Notes: generated by a model from the letters alone, not told the origin. Positions 1-5,231 are shown, numbered from the stretch's first letter. The stretch is 5,382 nucleotides of DNA from Pediococcus sp. (GCA_022712335.1 JALAGR010000008.1:1-5382), one strand, 5' to 3'. A program made the numbers and translations.

Positions 1-788
1 CTGATAAAGATTTTAGACAAATGAATATCCGTAACATCTTATTCAACCAGGTTGGTTGGAACTACGAACGTATGCAGGGTTCAAGTTACCTTTACTTGAT
101 TCTCCCACAACTTCGTAAAATGTACGGAGACCATACACCAGAATTGAAAAAAATGATGAAGATGCAAAACCAATTCTTCAATACAAGTAACTTCTTTAAT
201 ACCATCATCGAAGGTATCGATATGGCGCTTGAAGAAAAAGAAGGTGTTGATTCACTTGAAACGGTTGCTGGTATCAAAGCTGGTTTGATGGGTCCTTTTG
301 CCGCAATCGGTGATTCAATGTTCGCTGCTTTAGTACCTGCAATCATGGGTGCCATCGCAGCTAACATGGCTACTCAAGGAAACATCATGGGTGCCATCTT
401 ATGGATGCTCGTTAACTTTGTTATCATGTGGTTCCGTTGGATTCAATTGAAGTTTGCTTACAAACAAGGTGTAAGTTTAGTTAATGAAATGCAAGGTCAA
501 TTGAACGCTTTGACTGATGCAGCAACTTTACTTGGGGTTTACGTTGTTGGAGCGTTGGCTGCTACTATGGTTAACACCCACGTGATTTTCGTGGCGCAAT
601 TAGGAAAGATGACGGTTAACTTCCAAGATAAGATTGACATGATTATGCCAAAATTGATTCCAGCTTTGATCGTTGGAGCAATCTACTGGATGCTTGGTAG
701 AAAGAGAATGACTTCAACCAAGGCAATCTTTATCGTTATTATCGTTGCGGTTATCCTATCGGCACTCGGCATAATTGGTAAAGCTTAA
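1..788 (+). CDS. PTS mannose-family EIID subunit (5' end cut by window edge)
   Basis: Membrane subunit of a mannose/sorbose-family (EIIMan) phosphotransferase permease. With EIIC it forms the sugar channel, while EIIA/EIIB supply the phosphate. The frame is already open at base 3 (DKDFRQ precedes the first visible Met at 21), and family members carry this lead-in plus about 10-20 more residues, so the true start lies outside the window. Counting from Met21: the family motif WNYERMQ is at 13-19 and the MGPFAAIGDS motif at 90-99. Hydrophobic stretches lie near 101-117, 121-141, 166-192, 208-225 and 234-253, and the short tail is GKA. An amino-sugar substrate (GalNAc, galactosamine or a linked disaccharide) is inferred only from the AgaS and NagA genes downstream; EIID sequence alone does not settle specificity. 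EIIA, EIIB and EIIC are expected upstream. A 79-bp gap with a promoter candidate separates it from the regulator gene. Confidence 0.93.
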   Translation, partial: DKDFRQMNIRNILFNQVGWNYERMQGSSYLYLILPQLRKMYGDHTPELKKMMKMQNQFFNTSNFFNTIIEGIDMALEEKEGVDSLETVAGIKAGLMGPFAAIGDSMFAALVPAIMGAIAANMATQGNIMGAILWMLVNFVIMWFRWIQLKFAYKQGVSLVNEMQGQLNALTDAATLLGVYVVGALAATMVNTHVIFVAQLGKMTVNFQDKIDMIMPKLIPALIVGAIYWMLGRKRMTSTKAIFIVIIVAVILSALGIIGKA

Positions 789-802
789 TTTTAGTTGCCA
801 CT

Positions 803-831
803 TTGAAACTAAATTTGGTATATCATATAAA
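803..831 (+). promoter_or_regulatory. Candidate promoter for the gntR-agaS-nagA unit
   Basis: TTGAAA (803-808), a 17-bp spacer and TATAAA (826-831): each hexamer matches the sigma-A consensus at 5 of 6 positions with ideal spacing. Transcription would start near 838, giving a leader of about 30 nt. No strong terminator separates it from the EIID gene, so read-through from the PTS operon is also possible. A 7-bp inverted repeat (TTTAGTT 790-796 / AACTAAA 807-813) overlaps the -35 box; it is AT-rich and too weak to call a terminator. Confidence 0.5.
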
Positions 832-833
832 CT
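814..833 (+). promoter_or_regulatory. Possible GntR-family operator over the -10 box
   Basis: The stretch TTTGGTATATCATATAAACT includes an exact odd palindrome (TATAT-C-ATATA, 819-829). Its left half, TTGGTATA, resembles one arm of operators bound by NagR/HutC-type GntR regulators; the right arm is degenerate. Its position over the -10 box of the regulator's own promoter would suit autorepression relieved by a sugar phosphate. This rests on position and half-site resemblance only. Confidence 0.3.
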
Positions 834-867
834 ATGAATCAGATTTAGAAAGTGTGGTAATTGAACC

Positions 868-1602
868 ATGGGATTTAACTACAATGAAAAACAACCCGTA
901 TATGGCCAACTGGTCGATGAATTGCGGAAACAAATCAAAAATAACTACAAACCAAATGATAAATTACTATCTGAACGCGAAATTATGAAAAAGTACGAAG
1001 TGAGTCGTAACACGGTTCGTGAAGCCCTGAGTGAATTGGAAAACATTGGATACATTTACCGTCAACATGGTAAAGGAACCTTTGTTGCAAGCATAGCGGA
1101 AGATACGGCTAGAATCGGTGATGAATACAGTTTTTCCGAACAAATGAAGTCGCTAGGCCGTAAGCCAGAAACTAAAATCATGGAAATGTCAGAGCGAACA
1201 GCAGATGAATATTTCAGTGGAAAATTAAGAATTAACGTTGGAGATCGCATTATCAAGCTGAAACGTCTACGGATGGCGGACGGCATGCCAATGATGATTG
1301 ATCGGACCTACCTTCCTGCCGAAAAATTTGAAGGGCTGTCGATCTACGAATTAGAAACCAAACAACGTTCGCTCTATAATGTTTTTCTAGAAGATTTTGG
1401 AGAAAAGGTCCGTCTTGCTGATGAGATGCTTTCGGTAGGCATCATTAGCGAAGAAGATGCTGATTTACTAGGAATTGCGTCAAATTCACCGGGATTCATG
1501 TTGCGTCGAACAACGTACAATCATAAAAATGAAATTATCGAATATACCATTAGTAGCGCTCGTGGCGATCAATTTGTCTATAACATTAAGTATAAGAATT
1601 GA
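868..1602 (+). CDS. GntR-family (HutC/UTRA type) transcriptional regulator
   Basis: A 244-residue DNA-binding repressor of usual length for the HutC subfamily. The N-terminal winged helix-turn-helix spans about 8-73: LLSEREIMKKYEVSR leads into the recognition helix SRNTVREALSELENIG (46-61) and the wing YRQHGKGTFV (64-73). The C-terminal UTRA ligand domain runs from about 89 to 240, with typical stretches RLRMADGMPMMIDRTYLP (133-150) and LRRTTYNHKNEIIEYT (212-227). UTRA domains of this type commonly sense phosphorylated sugars, for example GlcN-6-P in NagR. The likely ligand here is an intermediate of the linked PTS/NagA/AgaS pathway (inference). The start is forced: a TGA lies in frame at 862-864 and ATG 868 is the first usable codon, although its ribosome binding site is weak. 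The agaS start lies 23 nt beyond its stop, so the two are co-transcribed. It is analogous to gnbR of the Lactobacillus casei gnb cluster, but orthology is not shown. Confidence 0.93.
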   Translation: MGFNYNEKQPVYGQLVDELRKQIKNNYKPNDKLLSEREIMKKYEVSRNTVREALSELENIGYIYRQHGKGTFVASIAEDTARIGDEYSFSEQMKSLGRKPETKIMEMSERTADEYFSGKLRINVGDRIIKLKRLRMADGMPMMIDRTYLPAEKFEGLSIYELETKQRSLYNVFLEDFGEKVRLADEMLSVGIISEEDADLLGIASNSPGFMLRRTTYNHKNEIIEYTISSARGDQFVYNIKYKN

Positions 1603-1610
1603 TGGATGAG

Positions 1611-1616
1611 AGGAGA
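1611..1616 (+). promoter_or_regulatory. Ribosome binding site that sets the agaS start
   Basis: AGGAGA lies 9 nt before ATG 1626. The same frame stays open back to TTG 1599, which overlaps the gntR stop, but any start at 1599 or 1602 would put this Shine-Dalgarno sequence inside the coding region. ATG 1626 is therefore preferred. Confidence 0.8.
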
Positions 1617-1625
1617 ATTATCACT

Positions 1626-2801
1626 ATGTACAAAATGACTGATGATGAACTAACTAAGATTGGAGCTGTTATTACAACTCGTGAAATTCAACAAGAACCA
1701 GAGCTATGGCTAGAAACGTTTAAAATCTACCAAGAAAAGAAGGACGAAATTGCTTCTTTCTTAGGCGAAATTGAAAGCGAATACAACGAACCAGTGCGTG
1801 TGATCTTTACAGGAGCAGGTTCTTCAGCTTATGTGGGTGACACTGCAATGCCTTACTTGACTGAAAATGGCGACCGTAGTCATTATCGTTTTGAAGCAAT
1901 CGACACAACCAAGATTGTCTCCACCCCAGAACAGTATCTTGAAAAGGATACGCCAACAATTTTAGTTTCGTTTGCTCGAAGTGGTAACAGTCCAGAAAGT
2001 GTTGCAACAGTTGATATCGCTGAAAAATACATCAAGAATCTCTATCAACTAACAATTACATGTGCTCCAGAAGGGAAGCTTGCTCTCCATGCTGCGGGTG
2101 ACGACAAGAATTTAGTTTTGATGCAACCTGCACGTTCCAATGATAAAGGTTTTGCGATGACTGGAAGCTTTAGCTGCATGCTTTTGACAACGTTACTTGT
2201 TTTCGATGTTAAACACACTGACGAACAAAAAGAAACGTATGTTGATGCAATCAGCAAAATGGGCCACGAAGTAATTGACCGCGTTGATGATATTCAAAAG
2301 ATTGTTGATACAGATTTTGAACGCATTGTTTACCTTGGCTCTGGTGCACTAGGTGGATTGACACGTGAAGCACAGCTAAAAGTTTTGGAACTCACTGCTG
2401 GGCAAAAAGTGACAGTCTTTGATACTTCAATGGGCTTCCGTCACGGTCCTAAGTCATTTGTTAACGATCAAACTCTTCTCTTTGATTTCGTCAGCAACAA
2501 CGCTTATACACGACAATATGATGTAGATATTCTTGAAGAAGTAGCGGGCGATGAAATTGCTCCTGTCGTGATGGGAATCGGTGTTTCATCGGACAATAAT
2601 TTTGATGGTAAAAACTTTAATTTTGATAATGGTGATGACACGATTCCAGATGGTTACATGGCATTCCCTGATGTAATGTTTGCCCAAACGATTTCGTTAT
2701 TATCTTCAGTTAAAGTTAAAAATACACCGGACACACCTTCAGCAACTGGAACAGTTAACCGTGTAGTAAAAGGTGTAACCATTCACGATTTCAAAGGATA
2801 G
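1626..2801 (+). CDS. agaS: AgaS-type sugar-phosphate isomerase/deaminase (double SIS domain)
   Basis: A cytoplasmic 391-residue enzyme of the AgaS family. Characterised members (AgaS of E. coli, GnbE of L. casei) convert galactosamine-6-phosphate to tagatose-6-phosphate plus ammonia. The first SIS domain shows the phosphosugar loop GAGSSAYVG (63-71) and SFARSGNSPES (115-125). The second shows LGSGALGGLTREAQ (237-250) and FRHGPKSF (271-278). The family-typical tail NTPDTPSATGTVNRVVKGVTI (366-386) separates it from GlmS and other SIS enzymes. Length is normal and no active-site loop is broken. It sits between the GntR regulator and nagA: the nagA start is 11 nt beyond its stop, and the stop codon lies inside the nagA ribosome binding region. 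Directly after NagA in the pathway, it would turn deacetylated amino-sugar phosphate into a ketohexose phosphate. Action on GalN-6-P rather than GlcN-6-P is inferred from the family. Confidence 0.92.
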   Translation: MYKMTDDELTKIGAVITTREIQQEPELWLETFKIYQEKKDEIASFLGEIESEYNEPVRVIFTGAGSSAYVGDTAMPYLTENGDRSHYRFEAIDTTKIVSTPEQYLEKDTPTILVSFARSGNSPESVATVDIAEKYIKNLYQLTITCAPEGKLALHAAGDDKNLVLMQPARSNDKGFAMTGSFSCMLLTTLLVFDVKHTDEQKETYVDAISKMGHEVIDRVDDIQKIVDTDFERIVYLGSGALGGLTREAQLKVLELTAGQKVTVFDTSMGFRHGPKSFVNDQTLLFDFVSNNAYTRQYDVDILEEVAGDEIAPVVMGIGVSSDNNFDGKNFNFDNGDDTIPDGYMAFPDVMFAQTISLLSSVKVKNTPDTPSATGTVNRVVKGVTIHDFKG

Positions 2802-2812
2802 GGGCGAGATTT

Positions 2813-3958
2813 TTGGAATATTATATTCATGCAGAAAAATTCTTTTTAGGTAGCAATGTTGAAATGGGGGGCTACCTTCAAGTTATTGATGGCAAGTTTG
2901 GTCGTTACCAAAAAAGTCGGCCAGATGGCGACATCGTTGAATATGGTGATAAATGGATTGCTCCTGGACTAGTCGACACGCACATCCATGGATTATTGAA
3001 CCACGATGTGATGGATGCAAGTGCTGAAGGGATTGAAGCAATGGCGAAAGGTTTGCTAGAGTGCGGAGTAACTTCATGGTTACCAACCACTTTGACAGCT
3101 AGTTCAGAACAGTTAAAAGAAGTTGTTCAAGTAATTAGCCAAAATGTCGATCACTTCGAAGGTGCTAAGGTACAAGGAATTCATTTTGAAGGACCTTATT
3201 ACACTGAAAAACACAAGGGAGCTCAAAATCCTAAATATTTCGAAAACCCCAGTGTTGATGAATTTCACGAATGGCAATCAGCTGCAAATGGAATGATTCG
3301 CAAAATTTCAATTGCTCCAGAACGTGAAGGAGCAGCTGACTTTACTGCTCAAGTTAGTTCAGAAGGTGTCACGGTTGCTCTAGGACATAGTGACGCCACA
3401 TTTGAACAAGCTAAAGCCTGTGTCGAAGCTGGTGCTACGATGTTTACGCATACGTTTAATGGAATGAGTGGACTTGATCATCGCGAACCAGGAATGGCAG
3501 GTGCAGCCTTGAGTTTGCAAGGTGTGACGGATGAATTGATTTGCGATGGTCACCATGTAAATCCGTATGTCGTTAAGATTTTACTTAATGCTAAATCGTA
3601 TAAAGATGTTGCATTGGTTACTGACTGTATGAAGGCTGGATTGATGCCAGATGGCGACTATATTTTAGGTGAATTTCCTGTAATCGTTCAAGACGGTACA
3701 GCCCGTCTAAAAGATAGTAGCCACAGTCTAGCTGGAAGTATTCTATTGTTGAAGGATGCTATTAAAAACGTGGTAGATTGGGATGCAGTGACACCTGATC
3801 AAGCTGTAACAATGGCAACTGCAAATGCAGCAGATAGCGCAGGAATCGGTGCTAAGTGTGGTTATATCCTTCCGGGTCGGGATGCAGACTTTATCGTATT
3901 GGATCATGAAATGAATTTGAATCAAACTTATCTGAATGGTGAAAAAGTGTTTGGATAG
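2813..3958 (+). CDS. nagA: N-acetylhexosamine-6-phosphate deacetylase, NagA family (TTG start)
   Basis: A cytoplasmic amidohydrolase of 381 residues that removes acetate from GlcNAc-6-P and/or GalNAc-6-P. Family motifs appear in order: DTHIHG with metal ligands H57 and H59, HFEGPY with E126, GHSDAT with H192, THTFNGM with H213, DGHHV with substrate-contacting H248, and TDCMKAG with catalytic D271, followed by SLAGS (305-309). The HxH motif resembles the two-metal NagA enzymes of Bacillus and Thermotoga rather than E. coli, which lacks these histidines. The start is TTG 2813, preceded by a GGGGCGAG Shine-Dalgarno-like stretch at 2801-2808. It yields the standard N-terminus MEYYIHAEKFF, whereas the next in-frame Met is 17 residues in and would cut the first beta strand. 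It is the last gene of the unit. Beside agaS, a GalNAc-6-P role like L. casei GnbF is plausible, but the sequence does not separate the two substrates. Confidence 0.94.
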   Translation: MEYYIHAEKFFLGSNVEMGGYLQVIDGKFGRYQKSRPDGDIVEYGDKWIAPGLVDTHIHGLLNHDVMDASAEGIEAMAKGLLECGVTSWLPTTLTASSEQLKEVVQVISQNVDHFEGAKVQGIHFEGPYYTEKHKGAQNPKYFENPSVDEFHEWQSAANGMIRKISIAPEREGAADFTAQVSSEGVTVALGHSDATFEQAKACVEAGATMFTHTFNGMSGLDHREPGMAGAALSLQGVTDELICDGHHVNPYVVKILLNAKSYKDVALVTDCMKAGLMPDGDYILGEFPVIVQDGTARLKDSSHSLAGSILLLKDAIKNVVDWDAVTPDQAVTMATANAADSAGIGAKCGYILPGRDADFIVLDHEMNLNQTYLNGEKVFG

Positions 3959-3965
3959 TAAATAA

Positions 3966-4046
3966 AAAGAAGCTATGGCAAAAGATTATTGAAGCTCAGC
4001 TGCGGAGGGTTGACAGCTGGCAGAAATCTTTTACCATAGCTTTTTT
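3966..4046 (+). terminator. Long branched intrinsic terminator after nagA
   Basis: The outer stem pairs AAGCTATGG (3970-3978) with CCATAGCTT (4034-4042). After one C-A mismatch, AAAAGATT (3980-3987) pairs with AATCTTTT (4025-4032). A-T pairs and a G-T wobble extend it outward over 3966-3969 / 4043-4046. Inside is a second hairpin, CAGCTG (3997-4002) with CAGCTG (4014-4019) and an 11-nt loop. Six T follow at 4041-4046. A run of A before the left arm gives a T-rich tail on the - strand, so it may also stop transcription in that direction. At about 80 nt with an internal arm it is much larger than a standard terminator. Confidence 0.85.
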
Positions 4047-4071
4047 GGTATCAGGGGGTGAGTGATATAAT
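4045..4071 (+). promoter_or_regulatory. Extended -10 promoter of the mmcQ/yjbR-like gene
   Basis: TGATATAAT at 4063-4071 is a perfect extended -10 element (TGn followed by TATAAT). The -35 is poor: TTGGTA at 4045-4050 is 15 bp away, or TTTTGG at 4043-4048 is 17 bp away. The start would fall near 4078, about 20 nt before the ATG. The possible -35 overlaps the T-run of the nagA terminator, so the two signals are packed against each other. Confidence 0.65.
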
Positions 4072-4096
4072 TTATCCAAAAGTGGAGGGACATCAA

Positions 4097-4438
4097 ATGG
4101 ATAAAAATGAATTAATCAAATTGATTTTGGATCGTACAGATGGCTACGTAAGTTACCCATTTAATAAGCCTGGTAGAAAAGAACCAATTCAATGGTCAGT
4201 GATCAAGCATCAAAGTAATAATAAAATTTTAGCAATGGTTTTCGTTAAAGACGATCAGCTAATGATGAACATCAAACTAAAACCGGAGCAAAATGATATG
4301 ATGCGTGATCTTCAGGGGGTTGAACCAGGTTATCACATGAATAAACGCCATTGGACGACTATTACCATCAACCATACAGAAGTAAGTATGAAAGAATTGG
4401 AAAACATCGTTCTGGAAAGCGCACGGCTAACAGAATAA
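4097..4438 (+). CDS. MmcQ/YjbR-family (DUF419) small protein
   Basis: A 113-residue soluble protein of the MmcQ/YjbR family, which has a CyaY-like fold. Some members are annotated as DNA-binding, but the function is not firmly established. Recognisable stretches are VSYPFNKPG (18-26), QWSVIK (32-37), MMNIKLKP (56-63) and the family hallmark PGYHMNKRHW (77-86). Length is typical of the family. The start is ATG 4097 because GGAGG (4084-4088) lies 8 nt upstream. The frame extends to GTG 4058, but that lacks a ribosome binding site and would place the -10 box inside the gene. It has its own promoter and terminator, so it stands apart from the amino-sugar operon, and nothing in the context suggests a shared role. 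Confidence 0.88.
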   Translation: MDKNELIKLILDRTDGYVSYPFNKPGRKEPIQWSVIKHQSNNKILAMVFVKDDQLMMNIKLKPEQNDMMRDLQGVEPGYHMNKRHWTTITINHTEVSMKELENIVLESARLTE

Positions 4439-4445
4439 TTAAGTG

Positions 4446-4561
4446 TAAGAAATTCCCACCTATTCGAAAAATAGATGGGGATTTTTTCGTTTGGGAATAA
4501 GTGTATGGGTTAAGCTAGTGCATGGTCAAAGGCGAGGGATTACCTCTACATTCACTAGCTT
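4446..4561 (-). ncRNA. Putative small RNA, unit 1 of the tandem array (short form)
   Basis: A predicted transcript of about 115 nt starting at 4561 and reading leftward to the shared terminator 4450-4487; the exact 3' end is a guess. The 5' end AAGCTAGTG (4561-4553) pairs perfectly with CACTAGCTT (4520-4512). Within that closed region GAGG and CCTC (4546-4543 / 4537-4534) form a small inner hairpin. A single-stranded stretch with CCCA elements joins it to the terminator. The middle hairpin of units 2 and 4 is absent. Relative to those units one base pair of the 5' stem has changed on both sides (A-U to G-C), which supports a selected RNA fold. Promoter spacing and the AAGCTARTGAA start are the same as in units 2 and 4. 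No known RNA family was recognised. Confidence 0.6.
4450..4487. terminator. Bidirectional terminator between the mmcQ/yjbR-like gene and small-RNA unit 1
   Basis: The 15-nt arms 4450-4464 and 4470-4484 pair with one mismatch and one G-T wobble around a CGAAA loop, followed on the + strand by a T-run (4482-4487). It starts 12 nt after the mmcQ/yjbR-like stop codon. On the - strand the same hairpin ends in AATTTCTT, which would close the convergent unit 1 RNA. Confidence 0.85.
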
Positions 4562-4567
4562 GTGTAT

Positions 4568-4596
4568 AATATATCTTACCAAGAAAGCGCCGTCAA
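4568..4596 (-). promoter_or_regulatory. Promoter of small-RNA unit 1
   Basis: On the - strand, TTGACG (4596-4591), exactly 17 bp, then TATATT (4573-4568). Six bases separate the -10 box from the predicted start A at 4561, the same layout as units 2 and 4. Confidence 0.7.
4582..4595. promoter_or_regulatory. Degenerate cre-like site over the unit 1 promoter
   Basis: AGAAAGCGCCGTCA matches 12 of 14 positions of the CcpA operator consensus TGWNANCGNTNWCA. It sits at the same place relative to the -35 box as the perfect sites in units 2 and 4. Alone it would be weak evidence. Confidence 0.4.
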
Positions 4597-4605
4597 TTAT
4601 AACGT

Positions 4606-4622
4606 CTTATTATAATAATAAG
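4606..4622. repeat. 17-nt perfect palindrome upstream of the unit 1 promoter
   Basis: CTTATTAT-A-ATAATAAG is an exact odd-centred palindrome that begins 10 bp upstream of the unit 1 -35 box. It could be an AT-rich upstream promoter element or an operator. A second palindrome, ATTGGATCCAAT (4646-4657), lies further out. No function can be assigned. Confidence 0.5.
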
Positions 4623-4679
4623 GGTGGACAACTTTAAATAGGGTTATTGGATCCAATTAATGAAAAAGAATTAGAGCAA

Positions 4680-4833
4680 GCGAAAAGCCCATCTGGGAAT
4701 AGATGGGCTTTTCTTTGGGTAAGAATATTGTTGTTGCGTAGCATTAAAGCTAAAGCTTTGGGAAGAGCTACGCAACCTGAGTAAGAATGCTAATGAAGAT
4801 CAACGGTTTGGGAGAACCTCCCTTCATTAGCTT
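4680..4833 (-). ncRNA. Putative small RNA, unit 2 of the tandem array
   Basis: A predicted RNA of about 150 nt from 4833 leftward with three stem regions in order. Hairpin 1 is GCTAATGAA (4831-4823) with TTCATTAGC (4797-4789), enclosing GGGAG-GTT-CTCCC (4822-4810). Hairpin 2 is GTTGCGTAGC (4776-4767) with GCTACGCAAC (4742-4733), with an inner AAAGC/GCTTT stem. The terminator occupies 4712-4683. Both linkers carry the same motif, ATTCTTACYCA (4788-4778 and 4726-4716). The hairpin 1 region holds both an SD-like GGGAGG and an anti-SD-like CTCCC paired to each other. A 19-codon frame (4827-4768) runs through hairpin 1 and into hairpin 2. No known RNA family was recognised; the function is unknown, and regulation of mRNAs by base pairing is an inference. 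Confidence 0.68.
4683..4712. terminator. Terminator of small-RNA unit 2
   Basis: AAAAGCCCATCT (4683-4694) pairs perfectly over 12 bp with AGATGGGCTTTT (4701-4712) around a 6-nt loop. On the - strand the stem ends in TTTT then CGCTTG. On the + strand the tail TTTTCTTT is somewhat better, so it may act both ways. Confidence 0.8.
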
Positions 4834-4839
4834 ATATAC

Positions 4840-4868
4840 AATATAACGCATTATGAAACCGCTGTCAA
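4840..4868 (-). promoter_or_regulatory. Promoter of small-RNA unit 2
   Basis: On the - strand, a consensus TTGACA (4868-4863), 17-bp spacer, and TATATT (4845-4840). The bases just before the -10 box, AATGCGT, recur nearly unchanged in units 3 and 4. An AAATTTTTT tract at 4880-4888, about 12 bp upstream of the -35 box, could be an UP element. Confidence 0.8.
4854..4867. promoter_or_regulatory. cre site (CcpA operator) over the unit 2 promoter
   Basis: TGAAACCGCTGTCA agrees with every position of the cre consensus TGWNANCGNTNWCA and covers most of the -35 box plus nine bases of the spacer. Bound CcpA at this position would be expected to block RNA polymerase, giving repression on preferred sugars. 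Binding is inferred from the consensus alone. Confidence 0.7.
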
Positions 4869-4930
4869 CGGTTAACTTTAAATTTTTTCAAATAAATTGT
4901 TAGCGCGTACTTTTTCTAAAGTTGATAGTA

Positions 4931-4971
4931 GAAAAATAAAAGCATCCAGCCCTGTATAGTAGGCTAGATGC
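4931..4971 (-). terminator. Terminator of small-RNA unit 3
   Basis: On the - strand GCATCTAGCC (4971-4962) pairs with GGCTGGATGC (4951-4942), including one U-G pair, around a 10-nt loop, followed by TTTTATTTTTC. Only the - strand has a T-run, and the wobble becomes a C-A mismatch on the + strand, so the direction is clear. Confidence 0.85.
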
Positions 4972-5002
4972 GAATTTAAACCTCAATAGAGGGTGACTTA
5001 AT
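4931..5002 (-). ncRNA. Putative small RNA, unit 3 (short, divergent)
   Basis: A predicted RNA of about 70 nt between a TATATT box (5014-5009) and a strong - strand terminator. It has a small CCTC-TATT-GAGG hairpin (4992-4981) preceded by ACCC, then an AT-rich linker. The AATGCGG-TATATT block is shared with units 2 and 4, but there is no good -35 at 16-18 bp and no cre site. TTGAAG at 5042-5037 is 22 bp away, too far. It may be a decayed relative or one needing an activator. Support is weaker than for units 1, 2 and 4, except for the terminator. Confidence 0.42.
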
Positions 5003-5071
5003 GAATATAATATACCGCATTTTGGATTGTTCGGAACTTCAATATGATTATCATAAAAGGCATTAGAGCAA

Positions 5072-5225
5072 GCGAAAAGCCCATCTGGGTATGGATGGGC
5101 TTTTCTTTGGGTAAGAATATTGTTGTTGCGTAGCATTAAAGCTAAAGCTTTATGAAGGGTTACGCAACCTGAGTAAGAATGCTAATGAAGATCAACGGTC
5201 TGGGAGAACCTCCTTTCATTAGCTT
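5072..5225 (-). ncRNA. Putative small RNA, unit 4 of the tandem array
   Basis: Near-identical sister of unit 2, starting near 5225 and running leftward for about 150 nt. Hairpin 1 is GCTAATGAA (5223-5215) with TTCATTAGC (5189-5181), enclosing GGAG and CTCC. The 5' arm here reads AAAGGAGG, a perfect Shine-Dalgarno sequence. Hairpin 2 pairs 5168-5159 with 5134-5125 and contains one A-C mismatch. The terminator occupies 5104-5075. The two ATTCTTAC linker motifs are kept. A 19-codon frame at 5219-5160 matches that of unit 2 with one K-to-R change. No known RNA family was recognised. Confidence 0.68.
5075..5104. terminator. Terminator of small-RNA unit 4
   Basis: AAAAGCCCATC (5075-5085) pairs with GATGGGCTTTT (5094-5104), an 11-bp stem. 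It is the same element as in unit 2, with two substitutions in or beside the loop. Confidence 0.8.
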
Positions 5226-5231
5226 ATATAT

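Larger units (their letters stand above)
4670..4845. repeat. Tandem direct repeat, copy A (units 2 and 4)
   Basis: The 176 bases from the unit 2 terminator through its -10 box recur at 5062-5237, offset by exactly 392 bp with no gaps. I count nine substitutions, about 95% identity. Similarity falls sharply upstream of the -10 box apart from the -35/cre region and an AAATTTTTT tract, which again sits at offset 392. This marks a duplicated transcription unit rather than a generic palindromic repeat. Confidence 0.9.

Noticed and set aside
803..988. 61-codon + strand frame overlapping the gntR start
   Set aside because: It overlaps the well-supported GntR winged-helix region in another frame and has no ribosome binding site.
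4010..4015. TTGACA on the + strand inside the nagA terminator loop
   Set aside because: No acceptable -10 lies 16-18 bp downstream (ACCATA at 17 bp); the hexamer is part of the terminator's inner loop and stem.
4058..4096. Upstream GTG start for the MmcQ/YjbR-like gene
   Set aside because: It lacks a ribosome binding site and would make the TATAAT box coding; ATG 4097 has GGAGG at ideal spacing.
4561..4570. TGTGTATAAT on the + strand as a + strand promoter
   Set aside because: There is no -35 at the right distance and no + strand gene downstream. The same bases are explained as the - strand -10 region and start of unit 1.
4619..4632. T-box-like AAGGGTGGACAAC
   Set aside because: It lacks the rest of the T-box consensus (the GTACCGCG part), has no specifier stem or downstream aminoacyl-tRNA gene, and the terminator that follows belongs to - strand unit 2.
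4900..5136. 78-codon open frame on the - strand
   Set aside because: It runs across the unit 3 terminator, the unit 3 RNA and the unit 4 terminator, has no ribosome binding site, and matches no family I recognise. The open frame is most likely chance.
4683..5168. RNAs transcribed from the + strand instead
   Set aside because: Three differences between units 2 and 4 are G-U pairs on the + strand and A-C on the - strand, which slightly favours + strand folding. However, no + strand promoter exists, three good - strand promoters do, and the unit 3 and unit 5 terminators show the opposite asymmetry with T-runs only on the - strand.
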